64,000 nucleotides of DNA from assembly GCA_014058105.1 (NCBI GenBank), contig JACGCM010000655.1:1630001-1694000 (forward strand), in the 5' to 3' direction. Both the position numbers and the translations under genes were made by a program. Shown here piece by piece: positions 24,147-36,223 of this stretch (the first letter of the stretch is position 1; each line of letters starts with the position of its first letter). The notes under the pieces are model-generated. The model saw only the letters and a program-made list of their open reading frames with translations, was not told the DNA's origin and made no database searches. The DNA comes from Kingdonia uniflora (Eukaryota; Streptophyta; Magnoliopsida; Ranunculales; Circaeasteraceae).

Positions 24147-24294
24147 CTAGACTATCAATGAGTGCCTATAGATAAGAAAGAACCGTAGCGACTTTAAAAG
24201 GGGGTGTGTTGTAGAGTTTCTTCGACTTGAGACTTGGGTCGGAAAGGCACTCATTCTTCTCTTTCTTATCTATAGGCACTCATTGATAGTCTAG
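24147..24294. repeat. 148-bp inverted repeat with 35-bp perfect arms
   Basis: Left arm 24147-24181 (starts CTAGACTATCAATGAGTGCC) and right arm 24260-24294 are exact reverse complements over 35 bp. The 78-bp interior contains a family C copy (GGGTGTGTTGTAG). The arms are free of the common micro-repeats, so this is not simply two micro-repeat copies facing each other. No target duplication is seen. It could be a foldback element or a recombination footprint. Confidence 0.75.
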
Positions 24295-26984
24295 CCTAGA
24301 GAGTGGAGAAGAATAGACCAATGCCTTTTAAGATGCTTCCTTAACTACAACTACAACTACAAAAAGGGGAATCAGCTGCTCAAGTAGCTCACTAGACTGT
24401 GGGTTTTGGTTATGCCTGAGTTGAAGATGCGCCCAGTTTTTTTTTCGAGTAGTTTGTAGTTTGGAACCAATTAGAGCTACCTTTTCTTTCTTTAGCCCTT
24501 ATTTCACTCTTTCTTCTGGCTCTTTTGTTTCTTTTCTATCGCTAACTCTCTAAAACCCCCTTCTCCTAACTCTTTTCTTTAGACAAACCTGTTAAAAAAT
24601 AGCTCTAATTGGTTCCAAACTACAAACTACTTCCACTGATGCCTATTCTAGTGGGCACTACGGTAGTTTGTAGTTTGAAAGCTACCTCAATTTCGTCTGA
24701 TCCACTATGAAAGAAAGAGATCCTAATCCTAGCTTTTGAGTTGAGCGGCACAGAGCACCAAGGCGTCCTAGCTGGTGAGGGGTTGCTAAAGCTACCCGCT
24801 ATAGATTCGAGGAAAAAGCTTCGGGGAGGCCTTTCAATAAGGAAAAACTGTCACAAGTCATGTCTCAAGTCATTAAAAAGGGAGCTACTTGCCAGTCCTT
24901 CGCCTACTCTATTCGTCTCGCTAACTCCTTATCCATCGTCTCTTTTCGTAACCCATGTCCGGCTTCCTCTTTCTTTAGACAAATCCTTAAGAAAGAAAAT
25001 AGCACACCCCAAAAAAGTAGTTTAGAAAGCTTATTTAACGTACGCAAGTCCGGCTACCTAGCCCTTCCTACATGGCAATGAAGTTTCGTCAATGGCAAAC
25101 ACAAGCCATGTAGGAGTGAGGGGAAGACCTTACCCCACTTTCTTTCATAGTAGGTCATGTCCATAGGTTGGATTACAGTAGTTGTAGTTTGGAGCGCTTC
25201 TAAAGTTTGTTTTCAGGTTGGTATAATAGTTGTAGCCGTAGTTATAGCTGTAGTTTGTAGCGTAGTTTGTAGCTGTAGTTTGGAGCGCCTCTAAAGCTAC
25301 CTACAAAAACACACTACAAAAGCTACCTACTCGCCAGCTCTTTTTTAACACGCCTTACTCCTAAACTACGCTCATTTTCTTTCATCTCTTTTCTTTGATG
25401 ATGGATAAGTAGTTTAGGAGCCTCGTAGTTTAGGAACGGAGCTACTTGTTGCCACTTGAAACTTGCGTACGGCTACCTCTGGCTTCCTATGCTTTAAAAA
25501 CTGGACTGCCTTATGGGATTTCGCCTACATGACATGATTTGTGCCCCCCCCTAAATTTGATCTATCTAGATGCTTTTGCCCCATTCGGCAACACACTCGA
25601 ACTTGCGTACGCAAAACTGGATCCCCAAAAAAAAGACCAACCCTGCGCGATTGTTCCGGCCAAGGATCCCCTATTCCCCTGGCTACCTAGCGCTTTCACA
25701 GTTGGCCATTCACCCCAAGCTATTGCGCATCTCCAGATTTGCCTAGATCAGTGGCTCAGAGTTCATGCGCCTTCTCCTCTTGTCTCTTCTCGCTACTTCC
25801 ACCTAGGGAAAAGAGAATCCAGCAAGAGCAAAGGTAGCCGTAGGGCTTTACACTGGAGGTATAGTGTGGGTTAGGGCTCCAGCGCTGAAAGCGTAGCAAG
25901 CTACCAGAGTTAAAGAGAAGAAAAGCAGAACTTGCGTACGAAGAAGGTGGAAAGGAGTAAAAGAATCAAAAAACCGAACTTGCGTACGTTAAAAAGAGTA
26001 TTAAAGAAAAGCAAGGAGTTAGCAAACTTTGGAGGTGGGCTTGGTATTAACTAAAAGAAGCGCGAAGGCTCTTGGGGAACCCACGCTTCCAAGGATCCTT
26101 CCAAAGCCAATGCTAACACGTCCAAGGTCAAACCAAGCGCTTCCGACGTGTGAAGGAAGCCCCTGAGGTCAACCAATGCTTCCGAGTGGAGGGAAAAAAC
26201 GCTTACGAGTCAAAAGCAAGGCTTTCCTAACTGTTGAGGAGTTCACCCTAGGATCCTTCGAGGAAATTCGCCCAAGGATCCTTCGAGGAAAAGAAAGGCC
26301 GTTAAAGATTCTTCTGGCCCTTTTTAACGTACGCAAGTCCGTAAGCCTGGTTCCGCCTACTTTTAAAGCCCCTAGTGAAAGAAAAGGGCATAGGTAGAGA
26401 AGAAATGTCGCGGTGAAACATAGAATCACTTTTTTTAGAGAGCATGGCTTTTTTTAGACAGCTCCGCTAAAGATAAAACAGCTAAATCAAAGAAAGACAG
26501 GCTTTCTTTTACCGCTTTAGGCTTTATCTAAGAGCGCTTTGCTCTGGCCAAAGCATAGCAAAAGGATTGTCTCTTTCTAGGCCACTTAGCTAACGCTTCG
26601 AACTTGCGTACGCAAAACTGGACCTCTACGCGGGTTCGGTTAGGCTACCCCTCATGATAGCTGGAATAGAATAGACAAATCTTAGCGCGAAATCAAAGTA
26701 GATGGCTAGGCCTGATGCTGGCTTCTTTTCCTTTTAGCGAAGTCGCCCGAAAGAAAGAAAAAAGGACGCTCTAACTACTTTCCCATTTTTTGGACTAGGC
26801 CGCCCTAACAGCTTCTAGGCGTTAAAAAAAAAGAGCTGTCCTTCAAAACTACGTTTGAAACGTCCCACAGCGCTGAAGAGCTGTCCTTCTTTTTTTAAAT
26901 CCTTAACTGGAACGAATAGCGAAAACTGGAACGAATAGCGAACTTGCGTACGGATATCCTAAGGGCGCCAAGGATCCTAAACTA

Positions 26985-26999
26985 CGGAGTTTAAAAGAG
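26985..26999 (+). repeat. Empty form of the CGGA/GTTTAAAAGAG composite
   Basis: CGGAGTTTAAAAGAG: identical to the filled composite at 53665-53688 once CTTGCGTAC is removed. An inverted empty copy lies at 30150-30164. Confidence 0.75.
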
Positions 27000-28426
27000 A
27001 AAGGCTCTGGCTTCATCTTCCTGACTTACACCCATTGCTCTACCGGGGGCTGCTTCTTATCTTCCATGCTAACATCTTCGCTTCGATAGCATCACCCACT
27101 CTTTTAAACTGGGTCCCGTTCATCAATGACTCTTTTAAACGTACGCAAGTCTGGCGCCTTGCTCCAATGTGTCAGTCAAAGATCAGACTCTATATACGCC
27201 GCTACTACTCTCTATGCACCTCCTCACTTCACTCAAATCAGCAAGAGATTGACTCCTTAGCTACCCTCCTGCCTTATGTAGTACGCAGTGGCTTAGCTGC
27301 TCGTGCTTGACTCCCAAGCTACCTATTCTACCTTCTACCTAAAGGCGGGTCGGGGGCTACATTAGAGCTAGAATGCAGATCTGAGCAAGAATGCGTCCTG
27401 CTTCCTAACTACCCACCGAATCTAACTAACCTACTGGCGGCCAGTGAAAGGCTATATAGGCCGAAAAGTGGTCTTTAACTGATAGTAGTTTAGAAGTGAA
27501 AACAGGTAACTTGTCGGCTCTTACTACCGGACAAGATTTGCGGTAGGCGTGCAAGCTTGGTGCAAGATTGATCGAACTAGGATTTTCGTTCATGATACAT
27601 CCAATACCTTACGTATGCTCTAGGTAGTTTAGGAGGCAAGAGTCTGCTCCATAAAGGTAGTTTAGGAGGCAAGAGTCTGCTTATAGTATAGCGGGCTCTT
27701 TCACTTTCACTGCCATTAGCTTCCGATCCTTCCCTTTTGAGGCTTGCTGACGCTTTTTTATTTGCAAAGAAAGGTCAGGCCCGGGCTCACGCTCGTATCG
27801 AAACCAGAACCTTACCAAGAAAAGAAGTTCCCTCTTCCACAGTTGGTCTAGTAGCCCGTATCTATAGGACATCGCATTTTCAACCACAGAAGGCGCGAAA
27901 ACTCATATGCTTGTCAATTTTTGGTCTATCTAAGACTGTGACTTGTCATTAAAAGAGGGCCTTGCATAGAAGACGCGCAAGAGAGTGAGTATGCATGAGA
28001 ACCCCCCCCAGTGAATCTTTAGCTACCTGGGCATATAAAAGAGTGAGAGTGTCCGCCCACAAAGAGGTGACTTGCGTACGGTGAAAGCGCCAAACAAGCA
28101 GTTTGGAGGAGGACTTGCGTACGTTTAAAAGAGTCGAAGAGCGCGAAAGACCAACCTTCCAAAATAAAAGGCCGAAGACTGCAGATATGGTTGCGGATAG
28201 TGGCTGCTTTCTGTCAGCGGATAGCGGTTCTGTCGGCGGATAGCGGCTGCTTTCTGTCAACGGAAGTTCCCCCAGTTAAGATGTCTGATGCAGCGACTTC
28301 TCATAGACTCCTACACCTATGCTTGATCTGACCTTTCCTCTTTGCTTTCGGAATCTAGTATGCCCTTCCTCCTATAGTGGGATGAGCATCAGACTGTGGC
28401 ATGACATCTCTATACTGAATGAGTGG

Positions 28427-28516
28427 GGACGGAGCCTAGTTCACTTCACGTTGGGGGGGGGACGGAGCCTAGTTCCCTTCACGCTGGGGGGGGACGGAGC
28501 CTAGTTCACTTCATGC
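28427..28516 (+). repeat. Tandem array, three units of about 34 bp with poly-G tracts
   Basis: GGACGGAGCCTAGTTCACTT, CACG, TT, then G8-9, repeated; the third unit is truncated. Slippage at the G tracts changes the spacing. Confidence 0.9.
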
Positions 28517-28604
28517 TTTCGTTCTTCCCTCCTTTTGATCCTACCGCTCGGATCATGGACGTGGTGGTTCTCTCTTCTGGCCTTCTTCTTGCAGCAGCCT
28601 TGCC

Positions 28605-28640
28605 TTCTCATTTTTTCCACCGTCTCCAAACTGCCTTCAG
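28605..28640 (+). repeat. 33-bp dispersed repeat (partner near 33395)
   Basis: TCTCATTTTTTCCACCGTCT, then CCAAACTGCCTTC, recurs exactly near 33395. Flanks diverge after it (AGTGGCTACT here, TTTTAAAGGCTACT there). Confidence 0.8.
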
Positions 28641-29095
28641 TGGCTACTAAACTCCAAGGATCCTTGGAGGTTATAGCTCTACCAGAACCTATTTTTGCTA
28701 CCTTGCGTTGACAGAGATCCTTCGGAACCTTCCTTCTCTTTTAAACCCCGGCGCCCCCTTAGGAATTGACGGGCAGCTTTGGTTGACTTTTGGTCTTGGG
28801 GCTTAGGCACTGACGTCTTAGAGGTGTCCAACCCTTTTTTAACCCCGGTGCCCTTCTATTCCTAAGATTCCTAAGATTTAGGCGCCTAGAGTTGTGAAAT
28901 CCTAAGATTTAGGCGCTTAGCGTTAGTAGTTTAGGCCTTTTTTAGGTGTTGAGTTATTACCTCTAAACTACTCCCTCGCTAAATCACTTACTAAAAGGTT
29001 TGTGTCCTCATACTAAAAGGTTTGTTTTGTGTTCGAACTATGCACAGAAGCTGTAGATTAGAAGTAGTTTAGGGTTTTTAAAAGTGCACTTTCAC

Positions 29096-29460
29096 GTATG
29101 GGTGGACTCCACTTTCTCGCTTTTTCGATGACACTCAAAGGGAAAATGAGGTTAGTGGCAAAAAACACGGCTTTACGTACGCAAGTCACTTTTGGCGCTT
29201 TTTCGACGACGCTCACTAGCTAAATCGAGGTTAGTGACTTTCTCCTATGGTATGACGTACGCAAGTCAACTTTTACACTTTTGCTACGACGCTCAGAATA
29301 TACATTACGGGAAAAAGAGGTTAGTGACTTTTGCCTATGGGGTTGATGCAACTTTCGCCATTCTGAGGTTGCCTACACTAGGTAAAACGACGTTGGTGAC
29401 TTTTGCCTATAGGTGGGTGGAATTTTCTGAGATTTTCCGACGTCGCTCTAGGTAGCCTTT
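29096..29460 (+). repeat. Four-copy imperfect tandem array (about 80-90 bp units) with different micro-insertions
   Basis: Units share CGCTTTTTCGACGACGCTCA, then about 15 bases, then GAGGTTAGTGACTTTTGCC and TATGG. Copies 1 and 2 end with a family A 9-mer (29177-29185 and 29257-29265); copy 3 ends TTGATGCAACTTT with no 9-mer. Copy 3 instead carries a family E element (29296-29310) after GCTCA, where copy 2 reads CTAGCT. Copies 2-4 stay open in one frame, giving an 87-codon frame (29192-29455) with a recurring LVTFAYG peptide. I do not recognise a protein family. The reading frame may be the relic of a repeat protein or a by-product of the tandem copies. Confidence 0.75.
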
Positions 29461-32231
29461 CAAAAACGCAGAGGTAGAGTTAGGCCGATAGGCGACTTGC
29501 GTACGTTAAAAGAAGAAGGAGGAGTGGGTCGTAGTTTGGAAGCCGTACGCAAGTTTCAAATAGCAACAAAAAATAGACATTTTTGAAAAGGATCCTAAAC
29601 TACAGTAGCCACTGAAGTAGGAGCCATTAGAGCTAGCGCCCTAGTGGAGGCAAGAAAGAAAGTGCTCTAAACTACGGGAAAGCAAAGCGCTAGGTAGCCG
29701 TACGCAAGTTTCAAGTATTAAATAAAAGAGGTGGACAAAGAAGGTGGAGCCATTTAAAACACACTTACGTACTTTTTGTTGAAAAGGGTGTCCGTTTTAT
29801 CTTTACTTGCGTACGTAAACTCTTAAGTGGTCTTTTCTTGATGATGGAAAATAGTATTTTTCTAAACTACTGTGAAGGATTTGTCTATAGAAAAGAGTCG
29901 GAGCTATGTGGCTAAAAAGAGGTGAGTGGCAAGCTACGTCTTACGCCCCTAACAAAAAGAGAGCGCCTGTTTCTTTTCTTTAATACTTGAAAGCCTCCGT
30001 TAAAAAACAGCTCCTTGACTCTAATTGGTTCCACCGTCTCTAAACTACTCTTTAGACAAATCCGGTTATTTTTTAGCCTCGTAGTTTAGGAACGGAGCTA
30101 CTTGTTGCTACTTGAAAGGAGTTACCTAAAATATACATTACGGCCACAACTCTTTTAAACTCCGGTAACCCATGAACTTGCGTACGGGTAACTCCCACCT
30201 CTAGTCTATTAGCGATTTAGGGGCCTAACCCTAGCTCTGAGCTATTTGAAAACCTTCTTCTTCTTTTTGCTATAACAAAGCCATAACGCCTCTTTTCCTT
30301 AATGCTCTTTAAGGCTTTTTTTAGAAACTTGCGTACGCTCTAAACTACAATACTTGAAACTTGCGTACGGCTACCTACCACTCTAACTAGGATCCTTCTA
30401 TTCCCGTAGTTTAGAGCACTTTCTTTCTTGCTGTTGTCCAAAAGCACACTACAAACGGAATTTTTGCGCTTTTTGTGTTTTAGAATGCACTTCCAGTTTT
30501 TAGCCAAGTTTCAACACGGTGGATAAGAGGGAATGCTCCACTCCAAAGGCTCCCGAAACTCACGTTCTTCCTAGACTCAAAGGATCAAAACTAGGCGACT
30601 CTTGCCCCCCCCTAGCATAGGACAGAGATCCTGTAGTTGACCTTTGCATCTTGCGCTACGCTTTCAGATCTTCACTACCCGCTCCAATACGCGCCACTAC
30701 TGATCAAAGGGAGGCCATCTTCAAACTTCGGGAAATGTCTCAGTAGGCATCGGAAAGGACTCAATCAAGTGGTAGGGACAGTAGAAAGTAAATAGTTGGA
30801 GCTAGACCACTGCAAAGAAGACAGTGGGTCAGTGTAGTTTAGAAGCGTGTTGACCGATCTGTATGGACTGAGGTTATTGAGATTCCCGGTTCTCATCTGA
30901 AAGCGGTAAGGATAGGAGAAAGACCTCTGAGACCTCTTGTCCTAGTTCATGTAGCAGGTGGCCTTAGACAAGGATATAGATGAGCCATATGAGTAGTACG
31001 AGGCTGATGGCTTCCTTCCCTAGGTACGAATATACGTCAAACCCTTGTAGATCCGTTGTCAGGAAGGACCAGAGTCACTAACTTGCGTACGGTGAAGCTG
31101 AGGATCCTTGAGGCTTTTCTGTAGAGCTAAAAAAAACCAATGCTCTCGCAAGATTCATATAAAGATAGGCTACGGCATAGACCAAATCTAGACATATAGG
31201 ACCCTTAGCTACTGCTTGGGATGAAAAGTGCAAGCTGGCTGATGTTCGCAGATAGTAGGAAAAGCTCTCAACCTTTAGGACCGGAAAGGCGTAAGCCCCA
31301 ACTATTGGCGAGAGCAGCTATAGCATGGGTCAAAAATAGAGCATCAAGGAAAAAAGGAAGAAGGGTAGTTTGGAAGACGGTAGGTGGTGGAGAGCAAAAG
31401 AATAACTATGCCGATGATCGCCTAGGAAGGGCTTTAAAAGGATTTGTCTATAGATAAGAGTCTGAAAACATAGGTGAGCTCTTTTCCTTAGTAGCAAAGA
31501 AGTAGCTAGACTTGCGTACGGCGAAAGTGAAGCTATAGAGAGCGCTGAAGCTTGTGTCCGATCTGCATAGTATAGACGGAAGCAGTAGGAGTCATATGAA
31601 GATGCGAAGCCTAGCCATACCTCCTCCAACACACCCACCGCCTATCTCCAAACTTGAAGATGCGAAGCCAAGGCGACCCCCTAAACTACAAACTACACTA
31701 CCCTCCCCCCAAAAAAACGATCTCCTATGGCTATAATATGACGCTGAACCCGCGTAACGCAAGAAGAAGAGTCAGTAAGCAAGTAGAGAAGTCTAGACCC
31801 TAAAAAGAGAAGGAAGATAGGCGCTCTGACTCAGGGGTGACCAAGATCTCTGAAAGGAGACTGTGGAAGGAGTATAAGAGACGAGAATGCGGTATCAGAG
31901 TCCTCTTTTTAACAATGTCAAGATGCTATGAAGAAGACAAGGAGAGCTGAGAAAAGCGACTAGCGGTCTGCCAGTTATATCCATCTTTGGCTTTCCCTAC
32001 TGGCCGTAAGAGTCGGGTCCTGTACGCTATTTAGAAGCATTAGCTTTGCTATTGGTTATCCGTAGTGCGTCTGTCCATAGGATAGGATTCCTGCTTAGAG
32101 CAAAAGCGTTGACCAATTTTATTCTGCGACTCATTCGGGAGAAGAAGATCCACTGATCAGAATAGCGAGCATATCTATGAAAATCTTGGTATGGCTAGGC
32201 GCTTCTTGCCCTTTGCTTGCCCCTCCTCCTC

Positions 32232-32379
32232 GTGGTTCCGATGGCTGCTCCAACTACTTCTCTCGTGTGCATAGGCCGACAAGAAGGATCCTAGCCTACA
32301 AGTTTGGCGGTGGTTCCGATGGCTGCTCCAACTACTTCTCTCTCGTGTGCATAGGCCGACAAGAAGGATCCTAGCCTAC
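32232..32379 (+). repeat. Tandem duplication, period 78 bp
   Basis: GTGGTTCCGATGGCTGCTCC, then AACTACTTCTC, GTGTGCATAGGCCGACAAG and AAGGATCCTAGCCTAC, at 32232 and 32310. Copy 2 has an extra TC. GGATCC is present at the same site in both copies, so it predates the duplication. Confidence 0.93.
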
Positions 32380-33186
32380 TGGCGATAGAGAGAAGTGGCG
32401 AGGATCCTAGATAGAAGAATCTTGCTTTGCCTCTCAGCGCTCTTCTCCTCTTTGCTGGAACTCGTTCTCAACACGTAGTTTAGGCCTCACTTCCAACTTC
32501 ACAACTTCAAGCCTATAGGACCAAGACGCCATCATCCTTCAACCTTCTGGCCCACCCCGATGCACGTCTTTCCACCCTCTACTCCTCTCCTCAGGTGTTT
32601 CGGATCCTCTTTCTGCTGATGGCTTCCTTTGGTTCTACTAACCGCTAGACTCATTCAGAGGCACGAAGTTCTTTCCAAGCCCAGTCCGATAGGCTCATTC
32701 AGAGGCACGAAGTTCTTTCCAAGCCCAGGCTTCCTTTTTTTTCTATATAGCATATCCTTTTTTTTAAGGGTCTATCACGGCAATCCCACTCGCCAGCACT
32801 TGGTTCCCGAATCCTTAGAAGCCCGACGCCTCTCCGATGAGACTCATCCTCTAACTGTTAGGACCTAGACGATCCGACCCAAGCTCTGCCATCTCCAAAC
32901 TACTCTCGTTCTTTATTCCCGGCTACTAGTCATGCGTGTCAAAGTTCGGTAATTCAAGAATCAGTTGTCCAGGTAGAAGTTCGTAGCTAACCGTATAGAT
33001 TCATAGATGCTTTCCTCAACACACCCCTAAAAAAACAGGAAGTGAAGACACTTGCGTACGGGGAAAAAGAACGAGAGAGAAGAGATGAAAGAATCTATAG
33101 ACGTAGTTTAGGGACCTTTTTCTAGGAACTTTCGGTAAGTGGTAGAACTCAAGTGTTGTGGAGAAGAAGATAGGTGCCTTGTTCAA

Positions 33187-33234
33187 TGCCAATCCAGGTG
33201 TGTGTTCCTGAGGAGTAGAGGCTGATGCTTATCC
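33187..33234 (+). repeat. 48-bp dispersed repeat, copy 1
   Basis: GCCAATCCAGGTGTGTGTTC, then CTGAGGAGTAGAGGCTGATGCTTATCCA. The partner lies at 34011-34058 with a few mismatches, and both lie within the duplication-rich belt of 32-40 kb. Confidence 0.75.
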
Positions 33235-33670
33235 AAGTTGTGGAGCGTAGTTAAGGAGTCGGAAAGCAAAAAAAAAATCCAGTATAAAGAAAAGACAGAG
33301 CGGACTCAAAAGAAGAACAAAGCTGAGATGGGGTAGGACCCAACACAACGCTTTCCTAGCTAACCGCTTCTTTCCTTGCTTAGGCTACTCTGCTTCTCAT
33401 TTTTTCCACCGTCTCCAAACTGCCTTCTTTTAAAGGCTACTTAACGTACGCAAGTCCGGTTTTAAAAAGCACCACTAGTTGTAGTTGCTTTTTAAATACA
33501 ACTACAACTACAAGCTACCTTCACTCTTTCGTGGCTTCTAGCTCTTTTTAGAAGCTCTAATGTCTTTAATCCGGCTTTCTAAACTACCGACTGGTTACTT
33601 CTTTTGCAACACACTCTTTTTTGCGCTTGCCTAGCTAGTGTATAGTTATAGCAACGGTAGTTTAGGAAGT

Positions 33671-33824
33671 CAGTGGTGTTTTTTGGCCTAGATGCCGGGA
33701 AGGATCCTAGGATAGCGAAGCTAGTGATCTTAGAGGACAAGGACAGTGTTTTTTGGCCTAGATGCTCTCTCAAGGATCCTAGCGGGAATAGGATAGCGAA
33801 GCTAGTGATCTTAGAGGACAAGGG
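33671..33824 (+). repeat. Two-copy tandem repeat with GGATCC elements at different sites
   Basis: Copies 33671-33743 and 33744-33824 share TTTTTTGGCCTAGATG and GGATAGCGAAGCTAGTGATC plus TTAGAGGACAAGG. Copy 1 has GGATCC (33702-33707) inside CGGGAA/TAGG. Copy 2 keeps CGGGAATAGG uninterrupted but carries AAGGATCCTAG (33772-33782) a few bases earlier, after CTCTCTC. The two copies thus have GGATCC at two different points relative to the unit. Confidence 0.75.
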
Positions 33825-34010
33825 CAGTGGTTTTTTTAGGGATGAATCTCTCCCAGGTGGTTCCGATCTATAGTAGTAGGCTATGGATGTTAAATAGGGG
33901 TGGACTTTGCTTACTGGCCGCCTAGTTCGGCTCCTAAAAAGAAGGATAGCTAATAAGAAGAAGTCGTGAGCGTCGGTGAGGATATAGATCGAACGTTGTC
34001 CAAAACTCTT

Positions 34011-34058
34011 GCCAATCCAGGTGTGTGTTCCTGAGGAGTGGAGGCTGAGGCTAATCCA
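34011..34058 (+). repeat. 48-bp dispersed repeat, copy 2
   Basis: Partner of 33187-33234, differing at three or four positions (GTGGAGG for GTAGAGG, GAGGCTAATCCA for GATGCTTATCCA). Confidence 0.75.
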
Positions 34059-35797
34059 GTAGGCGATGAGTCATAGTTCTAGTGCTTAGGCTTGCCAAGA
34101 TAGCGAGGCTTCTAGGCCTTCCAAACTACGCTTATGTCTTCTCGTTCTTTCTCGTGGAATGCTCTTTATCGTGGTGAAGACTAGAGACAGAAGTGCAAGG
34201 AATGGGTCAGCCAGACTGTGTGATCGGATAGTTTTAAAGGGGCAAGAGATTGGTCCTTATTGATTATGAAGCTGGAGACTTGTCCAATCCTAGGTCCGAA
34301 GAAGACCAGTCAGATGAAGGCATATTTAGACTCACTCCAGTGAGTCCGAATAGGATCCAAGCCAGATAGATGAAGAAGAATCGCCGTACGCAAGTACTCG
34401 ATGGTCCTTTTAAAAAGATGTCAAGGAAGGGAAGACTGTAGTAGGCCTCTAAAAAAGGAGAAGAAGTGCGAGTTGGGATCAGTCAGATTCTCTCGCATTC
34501 TCCGCGGTTGACTATAAGGCCTACCATTGCTAAGCGATTAGACATTACCACTGACTGTAGCTGGAATGCGGATCCAAGGATCCTCCCCAGGCTAGGCGAA
34601 GAGGAGTGGGTCTCTTTAAAGGATAGATAGAGCTGCTAAGTAGTGAAGTTGTTAGCAGCAGCTGTTACAGCAAGGCTATAGGCTTAGGTAGGGGTGGGCC
34701 AGCTCCGTGCGCACTTGCGTACGGAGTTCGCTTCTCTGACATCCGAGTTCGCATCATCAGTTTTAAAGGGGGGACCTGCAGCACGTCAAAGCCTTGGTTA
34801 TAGCGATCAGCAGCTCCAGAAGGAAAGGAGTTCTCCCTATGGCTATTTTGTGATGCTAGCCTTAGGTAAGCGTCGCTATCCCTATCTTCGCAGGAGCCTT
34901 AGACGAAAGAAATGGCCCTACTTTGTTCACCCTAGACGAAAATGGCGTACTTGCGTACGACGAAATACCCGCTAAGGAAAAGCAATTTATCTTTTCCCTT
35001 TTTTGCAGTGTCCAAGAGTCTTCTCCTTTTCTCGAGTCATACTTAGGCCTCGCTACTCATTATACTTAACCAGCTCCTTTTAAAACCTTTTCAAAAAGAC
35101 GGTGGACTAGAAAACTATTTTTTTTTTAAGCACTTGCGTACGGAGAGGATCCTTTTTTAAGCTAGGGTAGGTCTCTCATTACTAGACTCTTTTGCAACAC
35201 ACCCCGTCTTGCCCCTCTCGCTATACTATATAAGTTAAAACGAGGCTCATCTCTCTTTCCTCTGATCTAATAGGCCGCTCGCTGCCACTCGAGCTTCCAA
35301 AAAAAAACCATATAGATAGAGATCTACGAAAGAGCTTGTTTTTTTAGGCCGTTGCTACTCTTTATAAACTCCTGAGAACCTAGGCCTCAGATTCCGCCGA
35401 AATGGGATTCTTCCAAGACTCTTGCTTAGGTAGTTGGAATGGATGCGCCAGTTGGTCCTCTCCTTGACTCGTCCTACCTAGGTGGCCTCTCTTCCTTCGC
35501 TCTCTCTATCTCATCACTGACCGGGGGTAGGCAAAACAAGGCCTAAAAAAACAAGCTCTTTCGTATCTTGTGGCTTCTGCTTAAGGATCCTCCTTTTTGA
35601 ACTCTCTCTGTCTCTAAAAAAAGCGGTGAATCGCTCTTCTCCTTCTCTCTCTGAGAACTTCGACTCCCCCCCTACTATGGCAGCCATCCGGCGGAAGACA
35701 GCTAGTTGCGTCTATCTCAATGGGCTCTCTTTCTCTGCGCCTATGAGCTCGTCAGTGGTTCCCCGTTCTCACTTCGAAGCTCACCGGTCGTCTTAGG

Positions 35798-36039
35798 TTG
35801 GTTTCGGGATGAGGATCTAGGAAATATAATCTCGTTGGTAAAGGTTTTTAGATTGGTTTCGGGATGGGGATGAGGAGCTAGGAAATAGAATATCACCGGT
35901 GGTCGTCTTAGGTTGGTTTCGGGATGAGGATCCAGAGTAATGAAAGAGCAGTTTAGAAGCGGGTTTTTTTTCTAGTTAGGTTGGTTTCGGGATGAGGATC
36001 TAGAGTAATGAAAGAGCAGTTTAGAAGCGGGTTTTTTTT
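35798..36039 (+). repeat. Tandem array of four units (55-68 bp)
   Basis: Units begin TTGGTTTCGGGATGAGGAT at 35798, 35853, 35913 and 35981. The last two are nearly identical and end in AGCAGTTTAGAAGCGGG and a T8 run. A CACCGG-GGTCGTCTTAGG block precedes copies 1 and 3. Confidence 0.88.
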
Positions 36040-36223
36040 GTTTAAAAACAGGAGTTTCTGGCTTCGTCTGATATCGCTGCTTTTTTATTTTTTAAGGGTC
36101 GCTATGTCGTTGGTATCGTAGCCTTTTGGTAGGGGCCTGCTATTTGCGATCAACAGAAAATCTCCTATAGAGACTTGTAGCGCTGAATACATCTATGGCG
36201 ATTCTTCAACGAGCTATTTCGGT

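Larger units (their letters stand above)
24295..29095. other. Gene-free spacer
   Basis: No gene recognised. Family A is frequent. GTAGTT- and TGTAGTTTGTAG-type arrays lie at 25205-25275, and an imperfect inverted pair (CCTACATGGC / GCCATGTAGG) at 25068-25117. A 111-codon frame at 25539-25874 includes a family A-encoded LAYAK peptide and matches nothing I know. The 27.49-27.64 kb and 28.26-28.60 kb intervals carry fewer micro-repeats than average. Confidence 0.5.

Noticed and set aside
31221..31457. Frame containing WLMFADS and NYADD, resembling reverse transcriptase catalytic boxes
   Set aside because: The two boxes are about 55 residues apart in one frame, neither has the expected neighbours of LINE or LTR enzymes, and no other reverse transcriptase block is nearby. 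Chance is likely.
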